Below, piece after piece: positions 49,996-58,910 of a DNA stretch of 64,000 bases (the first letter of the stretch is position 1; each line of letters begins with the position of its first letter). The stretch is taken from NCBI RefSeq assembly GCF_016461825.1, contig NZ_JAEMNU010000134.1, positions 5,159 through 69,158 of the forward strand, in the 5' to 3' direction. The position numbers and the translations under genes are program-made. The notes below the pieces were generated by a model. That model was not told the origin of the DNA and did no database searches. It was given only the letters and a program-made list of their open reading frames with translations. The DNA comes from Rugamonas violacea. Its GTDB lineage: Bacteria > Pseudomonadota > Gammaproteobacteria > Burkholderiales > Burkholderiaceae_D.

Positions 49996-51069
49996 TTAGC
50001 GCAATGTGTCGTCCGTACTGACGACACGTACGTCATGCATTTGATTCAAGTATGCTTCCAGATACGCTTTATGCGAGGCGCCAACGATAACCAAAGTACG
50101 CATGCCGGGTGTGCTCATCGTTTCTCGAATGTTCGACGCCATGCGCAAATTGCGCGCTTCCCAATATGCGACGTAAGCACGACCAAAATGTTGAGGAGAG
50201 GGTTCTTCGAGAGCCGCACCGAAATCGCTTTTGAAAACCAGGCCGGCGACGCCCCGCTCATTGTGGGCGCGGTACATCGCCAGAACGCCTGCCGGCGTAT
50301 CTAGATGACTTTGTAGCGTGACGGCGATTCGCTTGCGTTCCGCCGTAAATGGATTGTCCCAGGCTTTCATAATGGCTTCGCCATATGCTTTCTCGTCAGC
50401 TTCGGACTTATCGGCGGTGTGGTCATCCATTGTGTACACCCGTTCGTGTCCGCTTTTCGCCGCGAGCGGCACGGCGATAAGATAAGTCTCGTCACGCCGC
50501 ACCCGCAGCGAATGCAGCGTCGCCACCAACCGTTCATTTAAGCCGTCGCCGACGCGTCGTTCGTTCATTGGCAGGCGTAGCCATTGCACCGTTGCCGAGG
50601 CGGGTTCGCCGGCGGCCAGAAACAAGGACGCCAGCGTACGCCGCTGAGCGGCAGATGGCGATGCCGGCAAGACGCTCAGGAGCTGCTCGGCCTGCGCCAT
50701 GGCCTCGACAGTATCAAGGCCAGTTGCGGCTTTGGCGGCCGAAGTATCCTGGCAATAGGATTTGACCGTGTCGCTGTAGCGCTGTGGGTAGCTTCGCAAG
50801 TAAGCGCACTGCAAGCCGGAAATCTCTTCTATCGCGATGGCCTTTGGTTGCCAATTTGACAGGCGCTCATTCAGCAGACTTAATTGGCCCGCGTCGAACG
50901 ACTTTGGCAATTGCGATAAATGCGGTGTACCGAGTACCAACACCTCGTTTATTTGCCCCCTCGCCAGTTTCAGCGTACTGGGAGAAAATTCCGATGTATG
51001 GGGTTCAGCCGCGAATACTTGGGCATGAACGCCAGCCACAAACAAAATGCAAACGGATAAGCGACGCAT
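49996..51069 (-). CDS. Exported DUF5694-type protein (TraB-like)
   Basis: The 357-aa protein begins with a signal peptide (MRRLSVCILFVAGVHAQVFA, cleavage after AEP region). The body matches DUF5694-type exported proteins: INEVLVLGTPHLSQLPKSF, AIAIEEISGLQCAYLRSYP, ARNLRMASNIRETMSTPGMR and the terminal VIVGASHKAYLEAYLNQM, the last reminiscent of the TraB/GumN 'VGxxH' element. ATG 51069 is preceded by CAGGAAACCC; upstream in-frame starts are ignored. Function is unknown. It is somewhat less G+C-rich than comEC. Confidence 0.8.
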   Translation of the reverse strand: MRRLSVCILFVAGVHAQVFAAEPHTSEFSPSTLKLARGQINEVLVLGTPHLSQLPKSFDAGQLSLLNERLSNWQPKAIAIEEISGLQCAYLRSYPQRYSDTVKSYCQDTSAAKAATGLDTVEAMAQAEQLLSVLPASPSAAQRRTLASLFLAAGEPASATVQWLRLPMNERRVGDGLNERLVATLHSLRVRRDETYLIAVPLAAKSGHERVYTMDDHTADKSEADEKAYGEAIMKAWDNPFTAERKRIAVTLQSHLDTPAGVLAMYRAHNERGVAGLVFKSDFGAALEEPSPQHFGRAYVAYWEARNLRMASNIRETMSTPGMRTLVIVGASHKAYLEAYLNQMHDVRVVSTDDTLR

Positions 51070-51378
51070 GGGTTTCCTGAACTTGGTTGAGAACGAAAGA
51101 TTGACAATACATGATTTCTTTCTTCGGTTTCGTGGATTGCGACAGACCGCCACATCGAGAACGCAGAAAGCAAATTTGAGGGACGGACGGCAACCCGCAG
51201 GCGGCCGTCGAGGCGCCGTTGCATGAGGGCGGCCGCGAGGAAATCCTCTCCAACGAAGCGGGAAATGCATCATCGGTGACTGAGCGATGTCAAGCCGGCC
51301 GCAGCGGATCCGCCCGCCGGTCGCGGGCATGCGTAGCATGGCTGCTGTTGCCAATCATGGAGGCGAGCGGGCGCAAGC
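51070..51378. other. Gene-free region between the DUF5694-like gene and comEC
   Basis: These 309 bp separate two divergent genes. I see no convincing ORF, RNA gene or palindromic operator. The right half is very GC-rich and the left half A+T-richer, which marks a composition change near 51180. Confidence 0.5.
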
Positions 51379-53859
51379 ATGCGGATAGCGATACTCGGCT
51401 TTGTCGCCGGCGCGGCCTGGCTGCAAACGCAGGCGGCCCTACCGGAGTTTCCCTGGTTGCTGCCGGGGGGAGGGTTGGCGTTGGCCGGCGCGCTGTTGGC
51501 AGCATATGCGCCGGGCGGGCCGCCGGCGCGGCGCATGGCGCTGCCGCCGCGCCGCCTGCCGCCGCGCCGCCTGCTGGCGTTGGCCGCCGGCCTCATGCTC
51601 GGTTTCGGCTGGGCCGCGCTGCTGGCGGCGCGCGCGTTGGCGCCGCAGCTGGCCGCCGCCGACGAGGGGCGCGACCTGACCTTGATCGGCGTGGTGGATA
51701 ATCTGCCCTATCGTTTCAGCGACGGTGTGCGCTTCCAGTTCAAGGTTGAGAGTGTGGTCGGCGGTGCGGCGCTGGTGCCGCCGCGCGTGGCCTTGTCGTG
51801 GTATGCCGGCCAGCGCGGCGTGGTCAACCAGGTCGGCGCGGTGCGGCCCGGCGAGCGCTGGCGGCTGACGGTGCGCCTGCAACGGCCGCACGGCAATGCC
51901 AACCCGTATGGCTTCGATTACGAGGTGTGGCTGCTGGAGCAGGGCGTGCGCGCCACCGGCTATGTGCGGCCGGCGGGCGGCAACCGGCGGCTGGACGGCT
52001 TCGTGGCCAGCGTTGGCAACGCGGTCGAGCGTTGCCGCGACGCGCTGCGCGAGCGTATCCTGACCGCCTTGCCGGGGCGCGAATACGCCGGCGTGTTGGT
52101 GGCGCTGGTGGTGGGCGAGCAGCGCGGCATCGCCCAGTCCGACTGGCAGGTGTTCAACCGTACGGGCATAGGCCACCTCATTTCCATCTCCGGTTTGCAT
52201 ATCACGATGGTCGCCGGCTTGGCCGCGCTGGCGCTTTCCGCGCTCTGGCGGCGCTCCTTCTTCACGCATGCGCAACTGCCGCTGCGGCTGCCGGCGCAGA
52301 AGGTCGCCGCATTGACCGGCGCCGGCGTGGCCTTGTTGTATGTGCTGTTGGCCGGCTTTGGCGTGCCGGCGCAGCGCACCTTGTACATGCTGGCGGTGGT
52401 GGCCGTCGCGTTGTGGCTGGACCGGATCACCAGCGTCTCGCATGTGCTCTGCGCGGCGCTCGGCCTGGTGGTGCTGCTCGACCCGTGGGCCGTGCTGTGG
52501 CCGGGCTTCTGGCTGTCGTTCGGCGCGGTGGCGCTGATCATGTACGCGACGGTGGGCCGCACGCTCGAGCGGATCGACGACGCGGCCATGGCCACGGCCG
52601 GCTTGGCGCCCGCCGCCGCACTGGCGCGAACGCGGGCGCGGCGCGCCTGGCTGGCTTTGCGTTTGGGCGCGCACACCCAATACGTGGTCACCTGCGGATT
52701 GGTGCCGTTGACGATGCTGTTGTTCGCCCAGGTGTCGCTGGTCAGTCCGCTCGCCAATGCGGTGGCGATTCCGCTGGTTAGTCTGGTGGTGACGCCATTG
52801 GCGCTGCTGGGCAGCGTGATGCCCACGCCGCTGGCCGTGCCGGTGCTGGGCCTGGCGCATTGGCTGGTGCAGGCGTTGGCGGCCTGCCTGCAATGGTTCA
52901 GTGGCTGGGAACTGGCGGTGTGGTGCGCGCCGACGCCGTCGTGGTGGTTGTTCGGCTGGGCCATGCTCGGCACCTTGTGGCTGCTGGCGCCGCGCGGCTG
53001 GCCGGGCCGCTGGCTTGGACTACTGAGCTGGATTCCGCTGTTGACGGCGACGCCGGCGCGGCCGCCCGCCGGCCAATTCTGGGTCACCGCGCTCGACGTT
53101 GGCCAGGGCATGGCGCTGCTGGTCGAGACGGCCGGCCACCGGCTGCTGTACGACACCGGGCCGACGTATTCGCCCGAGTCGAACGGCGGCAACCGGGTGA
53201 TCCTGCCGTACCTGCGGGCGCGCGGCATCGCCGAGTTGGACGGCATGGTCGTCAGCCACAGCGACATCGACCATGCCGGCGGCGCGTTGACGGTGCTGGG
53301 CGGCGTGCGGGTCGGCTGGCTGCTGTCCTCGCTGAGCGCGGACCATGCCATCGTGCGCGCGGCGCCGCGCCACGCGCCATGTGTGGCGGGGCAGGGCTGG
53401 AGCTGGGACGGCGTGCGCTTCGAGGTGCTGCATCCGCTGGCCGACAGTTACGCCGACGTCGGGCTCAAGCCGAACGCGCGCGGTTGCACACTGCGCATCA
53501 GCGCCGGCGGCCGCGCCATGCTGCTGGCGGCCGACATCGAGGCGGCGCAGGAGGCGGCGCTGCTGGCGCGCGCGCCGGACCGGCTGCGCGCCGACGTGTT
53601 GTTGGCGCCGCACCACGGCAGCGGCACCTCGTCGACGCTGCCGTTCCTGCTGGCGGTGCGGCCCGAGCTGGCGCTGTTCCAGGTCGGCTACCGCAACCGC
53701 TACCACCATCCGAAGGCCGAGGTGTTCGAGCGCTACGGCGTGCTGGGCGTGCGGCGATTGCGCAGCGACGAGGCCGGCGCCGTCACGCTGGCGTTCGGCG
53801 CCGAGCTCGATGTGGCGGCCTACCGCCAGCAACATGCGCGCTACTGGTACGCGCGCTAG
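51379..53859 (+). CDS. comEC: ComEC/Rec2 DNA-internalisation competence protein
   Basis: ComEC forms the inner-membrane channel for single-stranded DNA in natural transformation. The 826-aa protein has an N-terminal membrane and OB-like region, the competence membrane domain (LVVGEQRGIAQSDWQVFNRT, GIGHLISISGLHITMVAGLA) and a C-terminal metallo-beta-lactamase-like domain (ALDVGQGMALLVET, VVSHSDIDHAGGAL, LLAPHHGSGTSSTLPFL). It is complete. A diverged copy of its last codons lies at ~60812-60880. Confidence 0.95.
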   Translation: MRIAILGFVAGAAWLQTQAALPEFPWLLPGGGLALAGALLAAYAPGGPPARRMALPPRRLPPRRLLALAAGLMLGFGWAALLAARALAPQLAAADEGRDLTLIGVVDNLPYRFSDGVRFQFKVESVVGGAALVPPRVALSWYAGQRGVVNQVGAVRPGERWRLTVRLQRPHGNANPYGFDYEVWLLEQGVRATGYVRPAGGNRRLDGFVASVGNAVERCRDALRERILTALPGREYAGVLVALVVGEQRGIAQSDWQVFNRTGIGHLISISGLHITMVAGLAALALSALWRRSFFTHAQLPLRLPAQKVAALTGAGVALLYVLLAGFGVPAQRTLYMLAVVAVALWLDRITSVSHVLCAALGLVVLLDPWAVLWPGFWLSFGAVALIMYATVGRTLERIDDAAMATAGLAPAAALARTRARRAWLALRLGAHTQYVVTCGLVPLTMLLFAQVSLVSPLANAVAIPLVSLVVTPLALLGSVMPTPLAVPVLGLAHWLVQALAACLQWFSGWELAVWCAPTPSWWLFGWAMLGTLWLLAPRGWPGRWLGLLSWIPLLTATPARPPAGQFWVTALDVGQGMALLVETAGHRLLYDTGPTYSPESNGGNRVILPYLRARGIAELDGMVVSHSDIDHAGGALTVLGGVRVGWLLSSLSADHAIVRAAPRHAPCVAGQGWSWDGVRFEVLHPLADSYADVGLKPNARGCTLRISAGGRAMLLAADIEAAQEAALLARAPDRLRADVLLAPHHGSGTSSTLPFLLAVRPELALFQVGYRNRYHHPKAEVFERYGVLGVRRLRSDEAGAVTLAFGAELDVAAYRQQHARYWYAR

Positions 53860-54035
53860 TTGATGCGGTGTCTTTGCTGCGCCCTCGGTACGAACCATGC
53901 ACCTGAAATGACGCGACACCTATCGGGGCGTGGCGCGGCGGCGTCAATGCCAGCGGCCAGCACTCGCCGGTCGTGGCTGACGCCGGAATTTCACTTGGTC
54001 AGGCCGGCTGGTGGCAGGTTTTTAGGCCCGACTGG

Positions 54036-54854
54036 TCAAAGCGACGTCTCAAAAAAACATAGCTGCAGGGCAGAACATGCCATGCCGGCAAGCGCTTCTT
54101 GCCCCGCCAAATCGCAAGGACCGTCGCGATCAAATTGCTCGCACCAGGACATGCAACCGGCCGCAACATCGATCACGCGCAGAGAAACACGCGCCCCGGC
54201 GGCGGCGGCGCGCACGCTTCCCTCAAGCACATGGGTGATTTTCCGGGCCTTCCCGGTCAATGCCTGGCTCTGCGCGAAGTGGTTCGGGACGATGCGATGG
54301 GAAAAAGCGTGGAACAGGCGGAATGCGAGTTCCTCGTTCAATCCTTGCGTGAATGCGCTCGCGTCCCTCCCAGGATTGCAATTCACCAAGGGCACGACAG
54401 ACAGCAGCATTGCCTCATCTAGCGCTTTGCCCCCCGGCGTCACGCGGGCGATGATGGGGCGATAGCTCCCAAGGGGCACGGAAAAGCGGTATGCCGAGGC
54501 CGCGCCGGCCTGTGCGTAGTAGTGGGCCAGTCTTTCGCGCAGCCGCCCCATCTGCACGCGCACGATCGGGTCCTCACAGGTGCTGTAGCTCCTCGCGTCG
54601 CGGTCAAACACTTCCATCCCCACGGCGTACTCACATAGGCTTGCGGTTTCGCCCATCAGCTCCGCTTCGATCAGGAAGGTGATCAGCCGGGACATTCTTT
54701 GGGCTTTGGAAAAATTTATACTCGCCAACAATTGTTGCAGCGAAAGGCGTATCGCGCAGGCCTCGCCGTCGTCGATATCCCGGTCCGCCGCGTTGGCGCG
54801 CGCCACTGCGGCGTAGCCTTGAGACGGTAGTGAGAACAATGAACAGTGTTGCAT
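54036..54854 (-). CDS. Regulator-like protein: conserved N-terminal domain plus TolB-like domain
   Basis: The 272-aa protein has two parts. Residues ~35-140 (RMSRLITFLIEAELMGETA; CEYAVGMEVFDRDA; CEDPIVRVQMGRLRERLAHY; YRFSVPLGSYRP) are a domain that commonly precedes TolB-like, cyclase or TPR modules in acidobacterial and proteobacterial regulators. Residues ~150-270 resemble the TolB/FlgO N-terminal domain (LNEELAFRLFHAFSHRIVPN; HVLEGSVRAAAAGARVSLRV). No membrane segment is visible. It diverges from the giant STAND gene across 162 bp that contains a dyad, suggesting linked control. Confidence 0.7.
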   Translation of the reverse strand: MQHCSLFSLPSQGYAAVARANAADRDIDDGEACAIRLSLQQLLASINFSKAQRMSRLITFLIEAELMGETASLCEYAVGMEVFDRDARSYSTCEDPIVRVQMGRLRERLAHYYAQAGAASAYRFSVPLGSYRPIIARVTPGGKALDEAMLLSVVPLVNCNPGRDASAFTQGLNEELAFRLFHAFSHRIVPNHFAQSQALTGKARKITHVLEGSVRAAAAGARVSLRVIDVAAGCMSWCEQFDRDGPCDLAGQEALAGMACSALQLCFFETSL

Positions 54855-54898
54855 TTTTCACTCTCTGACATGAATGCAAAAAAAGAAAGATTAGTAAG

Positions 54899-54912
54899 GA
54901 TGCATTTGCATC
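54899..54912. promoter_or_regulatory. Dyad GATGCATTTGCATC in the divergent regulator promoter region
   Basis: GATGCA and TGCATC are perfectly complementary around TT, and a second GATGC follows 1 bp later. It lies between the TolB-like and STAND genes, ~45 bp from the former's start. It could be an operator for either protein; no factor can be assigned. Confidence 0.45.
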
Positions 54913-55016
54913 GATGCTTGGGTTAGACTCTACAAGGCGCCGGCGAAACTGACCTTCCGATAGTCTTCCTTTTTCCAAGCATATGATTTCATTCAGTATT
55001 TTCTGCTGTTCTGCAT

Positions 55017-58000
55017 ATGCAAACCGAACCTGAACGGCGCCCGGAAAGGTTGAAGCCGGCGGCTTTTTTGTTTGGCGATTGGCGCGTCGCCCAGGCCAGC
55101 AACTCCATTCAGCAAGGTGAGGTCAGCCGCCAGCTGGAACCCAAGGCGATGGATGTCCTGGTGGCCTTGTGCAGCAACGCGGGTAATGTCCTGAGCGCGG
55201 AGGAATTGCTGGAGCGGTGCTGGGGAAGCACATTGCACGGCGACAATCAGGTGCACAAAACGATCACCCAGCTGAGAAAGTTGCTCGGCGATCGAGCCGG
55301 TACGCCGACGTATATCGAAACCATACGCAAACGCGGCTATCGCGCGATCGCTGCCGTGACGCGCGACGAACAGACAACTGCCTGGCTGGCAGAATCCCCG
55401 TTTCGCGGCCTGGAAGCGTTTGAAGCCCGCCACGCGGCCGTATTTTTCGGCAGGGAGGCGGACAGCCGCCGCCTGCTCGACGCCGTCCACGCCCAGGCCG
55501 GATCGGCTCATGGCCTGGTGATCGTGCTTGGACCTAGCGGGTGCGGCAAGACGTCGCTGATTCAGGCGTCGTTGGTGCCGGCCCTGGAGCGGGGCGCGGA
55601 CGACCGCGCCGGCCTGTCGTTCACGTCACTCGATCTCGGTTTGCCCGCGCCCGGGCGGCTGTTTGTCGAACTGGGCAGCGCGATGCTGGACTGGCAGGAC
55701 GGAGAAGAACCGGTGTTCCACGGCGCCAGCGCCGATTCACTGGGAAAACTGCTGGCCAGCGCGCCCGCATCCCTGACCGCGCGCTTGGCCACGCGCTGGC
55801 CGGCGCCGGCACGGCGACTGGGTTTGTTTCTCGACCGCTTCGAAGCGCTCTTCGCCCTCCCCAGCGTCAGCGAGGACGAACGGAGCGCCATGGTCCACGC
55901 GATCGACGTCCTCGCCGCCAGTCCTCAAGTGATCCTCGTACTTGCTTGCCGCAATGATTTCTACCCCCGCATCGCGGAGTATGAGGCACTCATGCGTGGC
56001 AAGCCGAACGGCGCCCACGTGGACATCACACGCCCGGACAGCAGCGAGCTGGCGCGCATCATCCGCTTGCCAGCTCAGGCCGCCCGGCTCAGGTTCGGCG
56101 TCGACCAGGCAAGCGGCGCGCGCCTCGACGACGTCCTGTGTCAGAGCGTGAGCGGCAGCCCTGACGCGCTTCCCTTGCTGCAATACACTTTGCAGGAACT
56201 GTATCGTCAGCGCAGCGCGGACGGGGAACTGGCGTACGCGGTCTTCACCCACCTCGGCGGTGTCGACGGGGCGATCGGACGGCGTGCAGAAGAAGTGATT
56301 GCCGCGCTCGACCCGGCTCAGCGAGCGGCGCTGCCGCGCGTGCTGGCGCTGATCGTGACGGTCTCCGCCACCACCGACGCCGTCACCAGCTGCAGCGCGC
56401 GCTGGGCCGATTTGCACGACGAGGACCAGCGCAAGCTGGTCAGCGCCCTGGTGGAGGCACGGCTGCTGGTCAGCGAACTGGTCGGATCGGTGGCGGGCTT
56501 CCGGGTCGCCCACGAGGCCCTGTTGCGGCGTTGGCCGCGTGCGACGGAATGGATCGCTTCACATCGCAACAGTTTGTTGATCCGTGCGCGCACCGCCGCA
56601 CTGGCCGAACGCTGGATCGGCGCCAATCGTCCCGTGGACCTCTTGCTGCCGCCGGGGCAACAGCTGGACGAGGTGCGCGCCATGCTCGTCCGCGGCGATC
56701 TGGCGCTGGGGGAGCGCGGCCTGGCCCTGGTGCAGGCCTCGCATCAACGGGCGCGTTCGCGCGCGCGCATCCGCATGACGGCCATGGCACTGATTTTGAC
56801 CCTGGCCACGCTGTCCGCCGTGCTCGGCGTTATGGCGGGCGCGGCGCGCAATGCCGCCGAACAGCGCCGCGTGGATGCGGAAGGGCTGGTGCAATTCATG
56901 CTGGGCGAGCTGGTGGAAAAACTGCGTCCGCTGGGCCGGCTGGACCTGCTGGACGGCGTCAGCACGAGGGCGCTCGCTCATCTGACGCGCGACCACGGCG
57001 GCGACACCGCCCCGTCGGGCGTCCTGCAGCGCGCCAAGGCCTTGCAGGTGATCGGCGAGGTGCGCCTGGCGCGCGGCGACCTGCGCGCCGCCATTAGCGC
57101 GTTCAGCGCGGCCGGCCGCCTGCTTGAGCCGGCGCTGAGCGCCCGCCCCGGCGACGCCGAGTTGCTCAAGCTGCTGGGGACGAACGCCTATTGGCTCGGG
57201 AAAATCGAGCTCGACAGAAGCGCCTTGCCGGAAGCGCGCAAGTACTTTCTGTTGTACAGCGTCTATGCCGACCGCCTGCACGCGCTCGATCCGGACAACG
57301 TGGCGACCTGGATCGAGCAATCCTATGCGTACAACAATCTCGGAACGTTGGCGTACCGCACCGGCGATCTCGATGCGGCGAACCGGGCGTTCACCACGTC
57401 GCTCGACTTGAAGACACGGGCCCAGGCGCGCCGGCCGGAGGACCGTGAGCTGTCGGCCGATATTGCGGACAGCCTGTCCTGGCTGGGCGAACTGTGCCTG
57501 ACGGACGGGCGCCTTAAAGACGCGCTCGCCTACTACGAGCGCGAACTGAGCATCATCACCGCCATGCATGCGGCCCGCCCTGCGGACAGCAAACTGGCCG
57601 AGCAGCGCGCCGACGCCTTGCAGCATCGCGCGCTGCTGCTGGCGGCGTTCGGCGACGATCAATCCGCATTGCACGACTACGCGCTCGCCGACCAGCTCCT
57701 GGCCCGCAACTTGCTGCTGGAACCGGGCAACAGTGAATGGCAGCGCGCACTGATCTATGTGCAACTGGAACAGCTGCGCATCCGCACCCACAGCACCCTT
57801 GGCGAGGCCGAACTGGCCGCGCTGAGCGGCGTGGAACAGCGCAGCGCCGCGCTGGCGCAACGCGATCCGGAGAACGATGTATGGACCAAGCTGGTGGCAA
57901 CGGCGCGCACGCGTTATGCCCTGGCATTGCTCGAGCGTTCACGCCACGATGCCGCCGGCGACCTGCTCGCCCTTGCACGGACCAGTCTGACTGCGCAGTT

Positions 58001-58298
58001 GTTGCGCGACCCCGAGGATCAAAGCAGCACGGTCACCCTGGCGATCAACCACCTTGCGCAAGCCCGGCTGCTGGCGGCGCGCGGTGAGCATGACGGCGAA
58101 CGCGCCAGCTGCCTTGCCGCGCGCGACCGATTGCGATCGGCTGCGGAGCGCGGCAGCAGTTTCAAGGTGCTTGACCCCTGGGTACGCGCCCTCTCGTGCC
58201 TGGGCCATTCCGACCTTGCCGCTGCATCCATGGCCCGGCTATCGGCCATGGGCTATCGCGACGCGGCTTACCGGCAGTTCCTTTTACACCAACGATGA
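55017..58298 (+). CDS. wHTH-nSTAND-TM-TPR signalling protein (1093 aa)
   Basis: Visible domain order: OmpR/CadC-type winged HTH (residues ~15-113; QLEPKAMDVLVALCSNAGNV, KTITQLRKLLGD, YIETIRKRGYRAIA), a STAND NTPase (FRGLEAFEARHAAVFFGREA; Walker A GPSGCGKTS at 172-180; Walker B-like LGLFLDRFEALF at ~265-280; VAHEALLRRWPRATEWI near 510), one membrane segment (~585-607) and ~480 residues of TPR-like helices. The HTH is therefore cytoplasmic and the TPR part lies across the membrane. The sequence suggests a membrane-bound sensor that controls nearby genes. The likely targets are the two genes immediately downstream. Confidence 0.85.
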   Translation: MQTEPERRPERLKPAAFLFGDWRVAQASNSIQQGEVSRQLEPKAMDVLVALCSNAGNVLSAEELLERCWGSTLHGDNQVHKTITQLRKLLGDRAGTPTYIETIRKRGYRAIAAVTRDEQTTAWLAESPFRGLEAFEARHAAVFFGREADSRRLLDAVHAQAGSAHGLVIVLGPSGCGKTSLIQASLVPALERGADDRAGLSFTSLDLGLPAPGRLFVELGSAMLDWQDGEEPVFHGASADSLGKLLASAPASLTARLATRWPAPARRLGLFLDRFEALFALPSVSEDERSAMVHAIDVLAASPQVILVLACRNDFYPRIAEYEALMRGKPNGAHVDITRPDSSELARIIRLPAQAARLRFGVDQASGARLDDVLCQSVSGSPDALPLLQYTLQELYRQRSADGELAYAVFTHLGGVDGAIGRRAEEVIAALDPAQRAALPRVLALIVTVSATTDAVTSCSARWADLHDEDQRKLVSALVEARLLVSELVGSVAGFRVAHEALLRRWPRATEWIASHRNSLLIRARTAALAERWIGANRPVDLLLPPGQQLDEVRAMLVRGDLALGERGLALVQASHQRARSRARIRMTAMALILTLATLSAVLGVMAGAARNAAEQRRVDAEGLVQFMLGELVEKLRPLGRLDLLDGVSTRALAHLTRDHGGDTAPSGVLQRAKALQVIGEVRLARGDLRAAISAFSAAGRLLEPALSARPGDAELLKLLGTNAYWLGKIELDRSALPEARKYFLLYSVYADRLHALDPDNVATWIEQSYAYNNLGTLAYRTGDLDAANRAFTTSLDLKTRAQARRPEDRELSADIADSLSWLGELCLTDGRLKDALAYYERELSIITAMHAARPADSKLAEQRADALQHRALLLAAFGDDQSALHDYALADQLLARNLLLEPGNSEWQRALIYVQLEQLRIRTHSTLGEAELAALSGVEQRSAALAQRDPENDVWTKLVATARTRYALALLERSRHDAAGDLLALARTSLTAQLLRDPEDQSSTVTLAINHLAQARLLAARGEHDGERASCLAARDRLRSAAERGSSFKVLDPWVRALSCLGHSDLAAASMARLSAMGYRDAAYRQFLLHQR

Positions 58299-58308
58299 AA
58301 GCAAAACC

Positions 58309-58701
58309 ATGTCTCCTTCCCGCACTCCCTCGATTGACGTCCCGGTCTTTCTGAGCGTTGAAGTCAACGTCACGAAATGCGCCGGTCCGGTCTGCAATGC
58401 AGGCGACTACAACGTGACGTACAACGGACACCCGACTCTGATGATCGAGGTCCCCATGCGTGACAGCGTGATCCGCTTTGGCCTGGACGCCGCGACACCG
58501 GAGGACGTCCTTTTTGTCGGCATGACGACTTCGCGGAAACGCTCCGATCCGCAGCTGAGCAGCTACTCCATTTCGGTCGACCGGCGCGTCCTGGTCTGCA
58601 CCGATGTCGATTCAAAGCCGGGACAGTTCGACGTAACACTGCAATGGATCATTGGCAAGCCCCTGGCGCACGATCCGCAGGTGCACAACAAACCGGGCTA
58701 A
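58309..58701 (+). CDS. Conserved small protein downstream of the STAND gene
   Basis: The 130-aa protein has no signal peptide and predicted beta-rich content (IDVPVFLSVEVNVTKCAGPV; NVTYNGHPTLMIEVPMRDSV; YSISVDRRVLVCTDVD; FDVTLQWIIGK). The family is not recognised. Its start lies 10 bp after the STAND stop, so it is almost certainly cotranscribed. Its small, folded, Cys-containing character would fit a ligand, partner or cargo of the STAND protein, but this is inference from context only. Confidence 0.65.
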   Translation: MSPSRTPSIDVPVFLSVEVNVTKCAGPVCNAGDYNVTYNGHPTLMIEVPMRDSVIRFGLDAATPEDVLFVGMTTSRKRSDPQLSSYSISVDRRVLVCTDVDSKPGQFDVTLQWIIGKPLAHDPQVHNKPG

Positions 58702-58910
58702 GCGCCACCAAGGTCGCCTTCTCCGCCTGTGGCAGGGCGGGCCGCTGTGGACCGAGCGTATCGCCGAAGTCAGATATCGCTGTAACCGTAATGATACTGA
58801 CGCTGCGATGCGGTCTTGCCTACAGTGGCTCCATGGTCACCCACATGACGTGCGCTTCGCCATCATGCCGAGAGGGTGGCCTCGACCGCAATGCCCTTCC
58901 GGAGAAAGCC